This document shows, piece by piece, positions 1-5,360 of a stretch of 7,565 nucleotides of DNA. Source of the stretch: Pseudomonadota bacterium. GTDB lineage: Bacteria; Pseudomonadota; Alphaproteobacteria; Rhizobiales; Xanthobacteraceae. Position numbers and translations under genes: made by a program. A model generated the notes under the pieces. The model ran no database searches and was not told where the DNA came from. It worked only from the letters and a program-made list of their open reading frames with translations. The number at the start of each line of letters is the position of its first letter. Positions within the stretch are counted from its first letter, which is position 1. The stretch covers positions 1-7,565 of the forward strand of contig JAEVZN010000408.1 of NCBI GenBank assembly GCA_023392205.1, written 5' to 3'.

Positions 1-3
1 CGA

Positions 4-1467
4 TCAGAACAGACGCAGCACCGCCTGGTCGGCCTGCGCGGAGAGCGACAGGGCCGTGGTGGAGAGCTGCTGCCTTGTCTGCAGCGCCAGCAGGTTCGCG
101 CCTTCCTCGTTGGTATCCGCCAGCACCAGAGCGTCGGCACCCGTGGTCAAGGTGTTGACGAACGCCTTGGTGAAGTCCTGACGGTTCTGCACGATGGAGA
201 GGTTCGAACCGAACTGCGAAGCCTGGCTGCGCAGCGTCTCGAGGGCCGAGTTCAGGTTGCCGAGCACCGCATCGATGCTGGCATTGGACTGGAACTCGTC
301 GGCGTTGAGGCTGTCGAGGCCGAGACCTTCAGCGGTGAAGCTCACGCCGCTGATGGTCAGCGAGCTGGTGCCATCCTCGTTGAACGTCACTTTCAGGTCG
401 TCGCCGTTCAGCAGGTTGATGCCGTTATACGAGGCATCGCGGGCGAGGTCGCTGATCTGGCCCAGCATTTCATTATACTGGTCCTGCAGCTTTGCACGTC
501 CGGCGCTCGGCGATGCGACGGTCGTGGTCGGAGAGTTGGCGCCGATGTTGGCACCATCGAAGAAGGCGGCGGCATCAGTGCCGCCGATCGTGATATCATC
601 AGCGCTTGTCGACGTGATCGAGATCTGGTCCGAACCGTTGATCGAGGCTGTGACGCCGGTGAGGTTGCCGAGGGCCGCAACCAAATCAGCGCGAGTCTCG
701 ACGTTGCCGGAACCGAACTGGATGGTCTGTGCCGCGGCCGAACCGACCTGAACGGTGAGGGTGCCCGTGAGCGCGCCAATCGTGGCGTTGGTCAGGCTCG
801 ATGTCGTCGTGGTGCCGAACGCAGAAGCCGCACCGGTGCCGCTGATGGTCAGCGGCGTGGAGGCGCTGTCACCCGTCACTTCCAGATTGCCGTTGCCGTT
901 GACCGCGACAGTCCAGGTCGCAGCGCCGCCGTTCAGTGACGCAATGACATCATCGACGTCTTCGGTCGCGGCGGTGCCAACGGTATGGGTAACCGTATTC
1001 GTGCCATCCGAAATCGTGATTGTTGCGCCGTCGGCGATGCCGAGCGACGCGAGCGTGCTCGCCCCGGTAATGCTGCCTACGCTACCGGTGGCAACCTGCG
1101 CGTCATCCGCAATCGCCACGTTCCCGGTGATGGCCAGTGACGAGGTCGCGGCCGGCGCCGTGGTCTGCTGCGCCTGCTTCGCCAGCGACTTGGCGGATTC
1201 GACGAGCTTGGTCAGCGAGGAGAGGGCGTTGTCGGCAGCTTCCAGGGTCTTCTGGGCCTGACCGATCGAGTCCATCAACGAATTCAGGTCGCTGGCGCGA
1301 TTGTTCAGGGACTGCGAGGTGAAGAAGTTGCCCGGATTGTCGAGGGCCGAGTTGACCTTCTTGCCGGTGGCAAGACGGTTCTGGGTCATGCTCATAAGCT
1401 GAGCGGTCGACTGCAGGGAGAGAAGATTCTGACGAACCGAAGCCGACAGAGTAATGTTGGAAGACAT
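4..1467 (-). CDS. fliC: Flagellin (filament subunit)
   Basis: This 487-residue protein is a flagellin, the exported subunit of the flagellar filament. The N-terminal D0/D1 region (about residues 1-105) has the alphaproteobacterial pattern MSSNITLSASVRQNLL, then RLATGKKVNSALDNP and NNRASDL. The C-terminal D1 part carries DASYNGINLLNGDDL (about 344-358), and the D0 end has FGSNLSIVQNRQDF (419-432), ADTNEEGANLLALQTRQQL and a terminal LRLF. Between them, about residues 110-320 form a Thr/Ser/Ala/Gly-rich, cysteine-free insert with two units resembling flagellin hook-IN repeats (about 138-218 and 231-305), probably exposed on the filament surface. The start at 1467 is chosen because family similarity begins exactly there and AAAGG lies 8 bases upstream; the frame runs open to 1521 but those 18 codons look non-coding. 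Whether it is fliC, fljK or flaA is a naming choice. The frame is intact. Confidence 0.96.
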   Translation of the reverse strand: MSSNITLSASVRQNLLSLQSTAQLMSMTQNRLATGKKVNSALDNPGNFFTSQSLNNRASDLNSLMDSIGQAQKTLEAADNALSSLTKLVESAKSLAKQAQQTTAPAATSSLAITGNVAIADDAQVATGSVGSITGASTLASLGIADGATITISDGTNTVTHTVGTAATEDVDDVIASLNGGAATWTVAVNGNGNLEVTGDSASTPLTISGTGAASAFGTTTTSSLTNATIGALTGTLTVQVGSAAAQTIQFGSGNVETRADLVAALGNLTGVTASINGSDQISITSTSADDITIGGTDAAAFFDGANIGANSPTTTVASPSAGRAKLQDQYNEMLGQISDLARDASYNGINLLNGDDLKVTFNEDGTSSLTISGVSFTAEGLGLDSLNADEFQSNASIDAVLGNLNSALETLRSQASQFGSNLSIVQNRQDFTKAFVNTLTTGADALVLADTNEEGANLLALQTRQQLSTTALSLSAQADQAVLRLF

Positions 1468-1676
1468 AGTGCAAACCTTTCTGGTCTGGATGACGCAACG
1501 ATCCGTCCGGATCGGTTCCACTCATGGCATGCATCCTTTCACCGCGCGGTTAAGCAGCATGGTGAATGAATCCTTACCGCACATAAAAGCGCCGCTGCTT
1601 TCACCTGCGTTTATTCATGTTTTGGTAAGATGTTCGGATCGCGTTTGGTTAACGAAAGCACCCGCAACGCGCGCGC
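1468..1676 (-). other. Non-coding region upstream of flagellin
   Basis: This 209-bp stretch lies between the uncharacterised gene and flagellin and presumably holds the flagellin promoter and leader. Read on the minus strand, the only GG-N10-GC arrangement is CCGGACGGATCGTTGCG at 1510-1494. It keeps the sigma-54 minimal elements and a TTGC -12 box, but its -24 box is poor and it would leave a leader of only about 16 bases. A GTTAAC palindrome with TTAACCAA on the minus strand (about 1646-1652) resembles a CtrA half-site. No convincing terminator for the upstream gene was seen. Confidence 0.5.
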
Positions 1677-2024
1677 TCAGACCTCGATATCGGTATGCGC
1701 GATATCGTCCGCGAGCGGCGGCGTGTCCTGATACGCGGCACCGGTATTGCGGCCATAAGCCTGCTGTCGCAATCGTGCCTGCATGGCGCGGTCGCGGCGC
1801 TTCTGGCGCTGCTCGCGTTCCCGGTCGAGCAGGCTCTGGCAATAGGGGTCGAGCTTGGGATCGCGCGACAGCGATTCCGGATCGGAATGCTGGGACGGAT
1901 TGGCGGGCTGCGTGGCATTCACGCTTTGCGACGGCGACAATTCCGTGCGCACGGCATTCCTGCGGCCGACAGCGGGCGTGCGCGCCATCGCGTCGCGCGG
2001 TCTCACGGTGAAACTTGAGTCCAA
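1677..2024 (-). CDS. Uncharacterised charged protein in flagellar cluster
   Basis: I do not recognise this gene. It encodes 115 residues from a TTG at 2024. The start is preceded by GGGAGG (2030-2035) with a 5-base spacer, by far the best ribosome binding site here. The alternative is GTG at 2042 (121 residues, N-terminus MRREVTLDS), which has only a weak GAAG upstream. The first half is Pro/Ser/Asn-rich and probably disordered. Residues about 55-92 are dense in Arg, Gln, Glu and Asp (for example DREREQRQKRRDRA) and predict one amphipathic, strongly basic helix. One cysteine is present, and there is no signal peptide or membrane segment. Its position between the FlgN-like gene and flagellin, on the same strand, suggests a flagellar role by context only. 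The short size and simple composition leave some doubt, but the strong SD favours a real gene. Confidence 0.6.
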   Translation of the reverse strand: MDSSFTVRPRDAMARTPAVGRRNAVRTELSPSQSVNATQPANPSQHSDPESLSRDPKLDPYCQSLLDREREQRQKRRDRAMQARLRQQAYGRNTGAAYQDTPPLADDIAHTDIEV

Positions 2025-2029
2025 TGTCA

Positions 2030-2035
2030 CCTCCC
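2030..2035 (-). promoter_or_regulatory. Strong Shine-Dalgarno deciding a TTG start
   Basis: GGGAGG followed by TGACA and then TTG on the minus strand is a near-perfect match to the 16S rRNA tail at a usual spacing. It lies inside the reading frame that begins at GTG 2042, so it argues for initiation at 2024 instead. Confidence 0.55.
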
Positions 2036-2134
2036 GGCGCACAAGTGCGCTTCAGTCGAGCGGGATGACGGGGACGCTAATCCAAGTCCTTTTACCGTTT
2101 GTTAGGAAATAGGCTAAACTTGTTACGGTTTCGT

Positions 2135-2581
2135 TTACAGAACGCGGCTCACGGCCAGCGGCTGGGCGGCGCTGGCGCCGGGCGCATTGGCGCGGCCCGA
2201 TGCGCCATAGGTCGAGGGCGCGGCCTTGCGCGCGAGCTGATCCGACACACCGCGCATGATTCCTTCAGACACCGCATGCGCGGTCGCCAGTACAGTGAGG
2301 TTGATCTGAAGGAGCGCGCGGAATTCGTCGTGCTTTTGCTGCTGCGAAGCGAGAAGATCGGGCATCGTTGCTTTCAGCTCCGGGATCATCGCCTTCATGC
2401 GGCTCGCGCCCGCATAATAGAGTTGCGACAATTCCGCCTTGAGCGGTTCGAGTGCGGCCGCATCGCGCAACCGGCCCGCGCGCACGAAGGCGGTTTCCTG
2501 TTCCAGCACCTGCACGATCTCGTCCATCACCAGCGACAATCGCGCTAGTTCCTGCGCGGCCTGCTGTGCGGTCAGTGTCAT
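2135..2581 (-). CDS. FlgN-like flagellar export chaperone
   Basis: A 148-residue, mostly helical cytoplasmic protein resembling the alphaproteobacterial FlgN-like family (annotated FlbY in some genomes, from memory). FlgN proteins chaperone the hook-filament junction proteins FlgK and FlgL to the export gate. Residues about 8-118 read as two or three long helices with heptad-like hydrophobics (LARLSLVMDEIVQVLEQE; LLQINLTVLATAHAVSEGI). The tail then has TYGASGRA (124-131) and ends PLAVSRVL, the short conserved C-terminus I associate with this group. The ATG at 2581 is preceded by GGAGG with a 7-base spacer, and it overlaps the stop of the upstream rod-binding gene as ATGA, so the two are translationally coupled. 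The flagellar assignment rests on context plus overall shape; the precise export client is not shown by the sequence. Confidence 0.72.
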   Translation of the reverse strand: MTLTAQQAAQELARLSLVMDEIVQVLEQETAFVRAGRLRDAAALEPLKAELSQLYYAGASRMKAMIPELKATMPDLLASQQQKHDEFRALLQINLTVLATAHAVSEGIMRGVSDQLARKAAPSTYGASGRANAPGASAAQPLAVSRVL

Positions 2582-2943
2582 CGTGCGTCCTCCATCTGCT
2601 CAGGGGCGATGCGCGCTTCCTGCTGCTCCAGCAGGGTGCGATAGACATCGGCGGCAATGCCGATGCCGCCGCTTTTGGAGAATGAACGGGCATATTCATC
2701 GGTGAGAAAGGAGCGCCACACGCCGACCGCCTGGCTGCCGCCGAACGGGCCGTCGCCATCCATGCCGGTCATCATCTGGCTGAACATGGTGTTGAGGTAG
2801 ACCGCCTCGAATTCCTGTGCGGCCTGCCAGGCCTTGTCCTTGTCGCCGGACAGGGCCGCCGCCGCGCCCTTGGCGCGATTGACGGTCAGCGCCTCATAGG
2901 CGGGCGTGGCGCGATGGATATTGGAGAGATCGAACGTGTTCAT
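2578..2943 (-). CDS. flgJ: Rod-binding protein, FlgJ N-terminal type
   Basis: This 121-residue protein is the rod-binding domain of FlgJ alone, called CheL in Caulobacter. In the family it acts in the periplasm as a scaffold or cap for assembly of the flagellar rod. The hallmark stretch is seen at about residues 42-95: AAQEFEAVYLNTMFSQMM, then GDGPFGGS, VWRSFLTDEYARSFSK and GGIGIA. There is no C-terminal muramidase domain, so peptidoglycan would have to be opened by a separate enzyme, as is usual in alphaproteobacteria. The ATG at 2943 is preferred: it shares bases with the flgI stop (TGATG), which implies coupled translation. A GTG one codon upstream (2946) is also possible. No signal peptide is visible, consistent with export by the flagellar type III apparatus. 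Confidence 0.88.
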   Translation of the reverse strand: MNTFDLSNIHRATPAYEALTVNRAKGAAAALSGDKDKAWQAAQEFEAVYLNTMFSQMMTGMDGDGPFGGSQAVGVWRSFLTDEYARSFSKSGGIGIAADVYRTLLEQQEARIAPEQMEDAR

Positions 2944-4040
2944 CACATCATCTCGATATCGGCCTGGATCGCGCCGGCGGCCTTGATCGCCTGCAGGATC
3001 GAGATCAGGTCACGCGGGCCGATGCCGAGGGCATTGAGGCCGTCCACCAGCTCCTGAAGCGAGACGCCTTCGCGCACGATCGTCAGCTTGTGTCCGTCTT
3101 CCTGCACGCCGACATTGGTGCGCGGCACGACCACGGTTTCGCCTTCGGAGAAGGGGGCGGGCTGGCTCACCTGCGGCGCTTCCGAAATCGTCACGGTCAG
3201 GTTGCCCTGTGCGACCGCGACCGTGGAGACGCGCACGTCGCGTCCCATCACGATCACGCCCGAACGTTCGTCGATGATGATCTTGGCGGCGATATCGGGC
3301 TGCACCTGCAATTGCTCGATCTCGGTCAGCAAGGCGACCATGTTGGTGTCGCTCTTGCCGGGCAAGGTGAGCTGCACGGTGGATTGGTCGAGCGGCTCGG
3401 CGGTGGCTGCGCCCATGAAATCGTTGATGGCGGCGGCGATGCGCTTGGCCGTCGTGAAATCCGCGTTGCGGAGCGCAAGTCGCACCTTGTCCAGGCGATT
3501 GAGCTGGAATTCGATCTCGCGCTCGATGATGGCGCCATTGGCGGTCCGGCCGACGGTCGGCACGCCGCGCACGATCTTGGCCGCTTCGCCTTCCGCCTGG
3601 AACCCGGCAATCGCCAGCGAACCTTGCGCGACCGCATAGACATTGCCGTCGGCGCCGAGCAGCGGCGTGACCAGCAGGGTGCCGCCCTGCAGGCTCTTGG
3701 AATCGCCGAGGGCCGAAACGGTCACGTCGATTCGCGTGCCCTGGGTGCCGAAGGGCGGCAGATTGGCCGTCACCATCACGGCGGCGACATTGCCGGTGCG
3801 CAATTGCTGGCCGCGGATATTGACGCCGAGGCGCTCCAGCATCGCCTGCAGGGATTGGCGGGTGAAGGGGATGTTGTTGAGGGTGTCGCCGGTGCCGTTC
3901 AGGCCGACCACCAGGCCATACCCGATCAACTGGTTCTGACGCACGCCCTCGATGTTTGCGAGATCCTTGATGCGCGAGGTCGCATGTGCGCTGCCGCCCG
4001 CCAGGAGGACGGCCAGCATCCCCACCACGATACGCATCAT
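2943..4040 (-). CDS. flgI: Flagellar P-ring protein FlgI
   Basis: FlgI forms the P ring around the rod in the peptidoglycan layer. From the chosen start the protein has 365 residues, the usual family size. A Sec signal peptide is seen (MMRIVVGMLAVLLAGGSAHA, cleavage predicted after residue 20), followed directly by the family opening SRIKDLANIEGVRQNQLIGY and GLVVGLNGTGD. Later family motifs are NGAIIEREIEF (168-178), IIIDERSGVIVMG (254-266) and the C-terminal ILQAIKAAGAIQADIE. The mature protein contains no cysteine, so the disulfide known from enteric FlgI cannot form. The frame is open up to 4196, but that extension crosses the sigma-54 promoter and cannot be coding. Starts at 4070, 4058, 4040 and 4037 remain possible; 4040 has GGGGA 8 bases upstream and gives the best signal peptide. 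It is first gene of the coupled run with the rod-binding and FlgN-like genes. Confidence 0.95.
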   Translation of the reverse strand: MMRIVVGMLAVLLAGGSAHATSRIKDLANIEGVRQNQLIGYGLVVGLNGTGDTLNNIPFTRQSLQAMLERLGVNIRGQQLRTGNVAAVMVTANLPPFGTQGTRIDVTVSALGDSKSLQGGTLLVTPLLGADGNVYAVAQGSLAIAGFQAEGEAAKIVRGVPTVGRTANGAIIEREIEFQLNRLDKVRLALRNADFTTAKRIAAAINDFMGAATAEPLDQSTVQLTLPGKSDTNMVALLTEIEQLQVQPDIAAKIIIDERSGVIVMGRDVRVSTVAVAQGNLTVTISEAPQVSQPAPFSEGETVVVPRTNVGVQEDGHKLTIVREGVSLQELVDGLNALGIGPRDLISILQAIKAAGAIQADIEMM

Positions 4041-4098
4041 CACAGATGTCCCCGGCATTGTGCTCCCCATGGAGACCGAACCCTTCGGACCATCACAA

Positions 4099-4115
4099 TG
4101 CGAGGGCCGTGCCAG
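4099..4115 (-). promoter_or_regulatory. Sigma-54 promoter of flgI
   Basis: Read on the minus strand the site is CTGGCACGGCCCTCGCA. It matches the sigma-54 consensus YTGGCACGRNNNTTGCW at every defined base except one T of the -12 box (TCGC for TTGC), with the invariant GG and GC at the required 10-base spacing. Transcription should begin near 4088, giving flgI a leader of about 48 bases to the start at 4040. This fits the known sigma-54 dependence of mid and late flagellar genes in Caulobacter. Confidence 0.85.
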
Positions 4116-4139
4116 ACGTGTCGAAAACAGCAAGCAACT

Positions 4140-4159
4140 GAATATGCTGATGTTTTTTT
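4140..4159 (-). promoter_or_regulatory. IHF-like site with flanking A-tract
   Basis: On the minus strand a run of seven A (4159-4153) is followed by CATCAGCATATTC (4152-4140). This agrees with the IHF consensus WATCARNNNNTTR at all but the first and last defined bases, and the A-tract sits on the side usual for IHF. It lies about 52-71 bp upstream of the predicted flgI start of transcription, between promoter and palindromes, where an IHF bend would bring an enhancer-bound activator to sigma-54 polymerase. IHF binding itself is inferred. Confidence 0.5.
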
Positions 4160-4188
4160 CGCGGCCGGCCCCTTCCTGGCGCAGCCGG

Positions 4189-4207
4189 GGCGGCACGCGA
4201 TGCCGCC
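4189..4207. promoter_or_regulatory. Palindrome 1, putative activator (FlbD-type) site
   Basis: A perfect inverted repeat: arms GGCGGCA and TGCCGCC around a 5-base spacer CGCGA. It shares the core CGGCA-N5-TGCCG with the neighbouring palindrome. It lies about 101-119 bp upstream of the predicted flgI transcription start, a usual enhancer distance for sigma-54 promoters. FlbD as the binding protein is an inference from the flagellar setting and from the presence of FliX. Confidence 0.55.
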
Positions 4208-4208
4208 T

Positions 4209-4227
4209 CCCGGCAGCTTTTGCCGGG
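4209..4227. promoter_or_regulatory. Palindrome 2, putative activator (FlbD-type) site
   Basis: A second perfect inverted repeat of the same size: arms CCCGGCA and TGCCGGG around GCTTT. Its centre (4218) is 20 bp from that of palindrome 1 (4198), close to two helical turns, so two dimers would sit on the same DNA face. A transcription terminator is unlikely because the site lies ahead of both divergent genes. Confidence 0.55.
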
Positions 4228-4229
4228 TC

Positions 4230-4248
4230 TTTACCGCCGGTTAACCAT
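4230..4248 (+). promoter_or_regulatory. CtrA-like box upstream of fliX
   Basis: The stretch TTTACCGCCGGTTAACCAT matches the CtrA full box TTAA-N7-TTAAC with one mismatch in the first half, and it ends in TTAACCAT, which resembles the CtrA half-site described in Caulobacter. It is only 19 bp ahead of the fliX start codon, so transcription activated from here would give almost no leader; CtrA could instead repress or act on another start. Function is inferred. Confidence 0.45.
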
Positions 4249-4267
4249 AAGGCCGGATGGTGTAGCC

Positions 4268-4678
4268 ATGCGCGTTACCGCTCCCTCCGCTTTTACCACG
4301 TCTCGCGATGCCTCCGCCCTACGCCGGTCGTCCGCCGGGTCGTTCTCGCTCGGCACGGCAAGTGCGTCGGCGGGCCGTTCTGCTGCACCGCAACTGCACG
4401 CGATTTCCGTGCTCGACACCCTGGCCGCCATTGCCGGTGCCGACGAGCGGACCGAGCGCCGCCGGCGCGCCGTTCAGCGCGGCCGCAAAAGCCTCGATGC
4501 ACTGGACGCACTCAAGCTGGGTCTGCTTTCCGGCGATCTGGATGTGGGGGCAGTCAACCGCTTGCGGGCGGCGGCGGGGGAGGGAATCGAGGAGACGGGC
4601 GATTCCGGATTGGACGGGATTTTGTCGCAAATCGACCTGCGCGTGCAGGTGGAAATCGCCAAGCTGACACGGCGCTGA
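4268..4678 (+). CDS. fliX: Flagellar assembly regulator FliX
   Basis: This 136-residue protein matches the alphaproteobacterial FliX family. In Caulobacter, FliX associates with the membrane and controls the sigma-54 activator FlbD, so that mid and late flagellar genes respond to the state of basal-body assembly. The start MRVTAPSAF follows the short MRI-type opening of the family. A Ser/Ala-rich variable stretch and FSLG follow (about 26-29). The conserved region then has ISVLDTLAAI, ERRRRAVQRGRKSLDALDALKLGLLSGDL and VNRLRAAAG, and ends LSQIDLRVQVEIAKL. The frame is open back to 4220, but those codons lie in the control region, so the ATG at 4268 is used; its ribosome binding site is weak (GGATGG, 7 bases away). 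Divergence from flgI is an arrangement also known from Caulobacter and supports the call. Confidence 0.9.
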   Translation: MRVTAPSAFTTSRDASALRRSSAGSFSLGTASASAGRSAAPQLHAISVLDTLAAIAGADERTERRRRAVQRGRKSLDALDALKLGLLSGDLDVGAVNRLRAAAGEGIEETGDSGLDGILSQIDLRVQVEIAKLTRR

Positions 4679-4764
4679 CGCTTTCTCAGGCAAACGCGGC
4701 AAAATGCTGCGATTCCAAATACATATTATGACACTGGAACGGGCAGGCTGGTCGCAGAACGCTG

Positions 4765-4793
4765 TTGTCGGGGTGGGTGCACAAGGCTATAAG
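4765..4793 (+). promoter_or_regulatory. Sigma-70-type promoter of dksA
   Basis: TTGTCG (4765-4770) and TATAAG (4788-4793) are separated by exactly 17 bases, close to the housekeeping consensus. Transcription would begin near 4800, about 40 bases ahead of the dksA start. This separates dksA from the flagellar regulation of fliX. No clear terminator was seen between fliX and this promoter. Confidence 0.7.
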
Positions 4794-4839
4794 CTCGCCC
4801 GCGCGAGGGGGTGACTCGCGTCAGCGGGAGTAGCAGCGA

Positions 4840-5253
4840 ATGCCGGCCAAGCTGAAGGATTACCGGCCCACCGATAAAGAACCGTTTATGAATGAGAGGC
4901 AGCGCGACTATTTTCGCGCAAAGCTTCTGGCCTGGAAGGAAGACATTCTCAAGGAAGCACGCGAGACCCTGCAACATCTGCAGGACGAGAACCAGAATCA
5001 TCCCGATCTCGCGGACCGGGCCTCCTCGGAAACCGATCGTGCCATCGAATTGCGCGCCAGAGACCGGCAACGCAAACTGATCTCGAAAATCGACGCCGCC
5101 CTGTCGCGGCTCGACGACGGCACTTATGGTTATTGTGAGGAGACCGGCGAGCCGATCTCGCTGCGCCGTCTCGAAGCCCGTCCGATCGCCACATTGTCGA
5201 TCGAGGCGCAGGAGCGGCACGAGCGGCGCGAGCGCGTCTATCGCGATGACTGA
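4840..5253 (+). CDS. dksA: DksA-type RNA polymerase-binding regulator
   Basis: DksA binds in the secondary channel of RNA polymerase and, with ppGpp, adjusts transcription during the stringent response. The 137-residue length and layout fit. The coiled-coil (about 17-92) has the tip motif PDLADRASSE with acidic residues D56 and D59 and the following A61, equivalent by pattern to E. coli D71, D74 and A76. The globular end has YGYCEETGEPISLRRLEARP. Of the four zinc-binding positions only C99 is kept; the others read T102, S120 and A123, so a normal zinc finger is unlikely. This reduced form is known in alphaproteobacterial DksA proteins and is not evidence of decay. The ATG at 4840 follows GGGAG at a 9-base spacing; M17 is a less likely alternative. 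The gene has its own promoter and is not an obvious part of the flagellar operon. Confidence 0.93.
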   Translation: MPAKLKDYRPTDKEPFMNERQRDYFRAKLLAWKEDILKEARETLQHLQDENQNHPDLADRASSETDRAIELRARDRQRKLISKIDAALSRLDDGTYGYCEETGEPISLRRLEARPIATLSIEAQERHERRERVYRDD

Positions 5254-5330
5254 CCGGTCGTACGCGCGTCGTTGACGCTCCACGATTGTGTCAGGTTGAC
5301 AAGGCCCACGGCCTGCGGGCACGAGCATAA

Positions 5331-5352
5331 CCGCAGTCTTTTCTGACTGCGG
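5331..5352 (+). repeat. Perfect hairpin touching the antiporter ribosome binding site
   Basis: Arms CCGCAGTC (5331-5338) and GACTGCGG (5345-5352) pair over 8 bases with a loop of TTTTCT. The last two G of the stem are also the first two of the GGGGGAG Shine-Dalgarno sequence of the next gene. No T-run follows, so it is a poor factor-independent terminator for dksA. A leader structure that affects translation or mRNA stability fits better, but this is inference. Confidence 0.55.
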
Positions 5353-5360
5353 GGGAGCGC

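Noticed and set aside
194..1261. Two plus-strand open frames (194-751 and 755-1261) opposite flagellin
   Set aside because: They are complements of the low-complexity flagellin insert, without ribosome binding sites or recognisable motifs.
1468..1521. An 18-codon N-terminal extension of flagellin
   Set aside because: Flagellins are exported through their own N-terminus and family similarity begins at MSSNITL, which has a proper SD. The extension lies in the leader or promoter region.
4041..4196. A 52-codon N-terminal extension of FlgI
   Set aside because: It would place a sigma-54 promoter and IHF-like site inside coding sequence and bury the Sec signal peptide.
3090..4244. A 384-codon open frame on the plus strand opposite flgI
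   Set aside because: It crosses the flgI-fliX control region and has the His/Asp/Arg-rich composition of an antisense shadow. flgI is unmistakable on the other strand.
4695..4709. A small hairpin GCGGCA-AAA-TGCTGC after fliX as a terminator
   Set aside because: The stem needs a G-U pair, has a 3-base loop and no T-run, so it is not convincing.
5272..5301. TTGACG (5272) and TTGACA (5296) as -35 boxes for the antiporter gene
   Set aside because: No acceptable -10 box follows at 16-18 bases from either one, so I do not call a promoter, although one may exist here.
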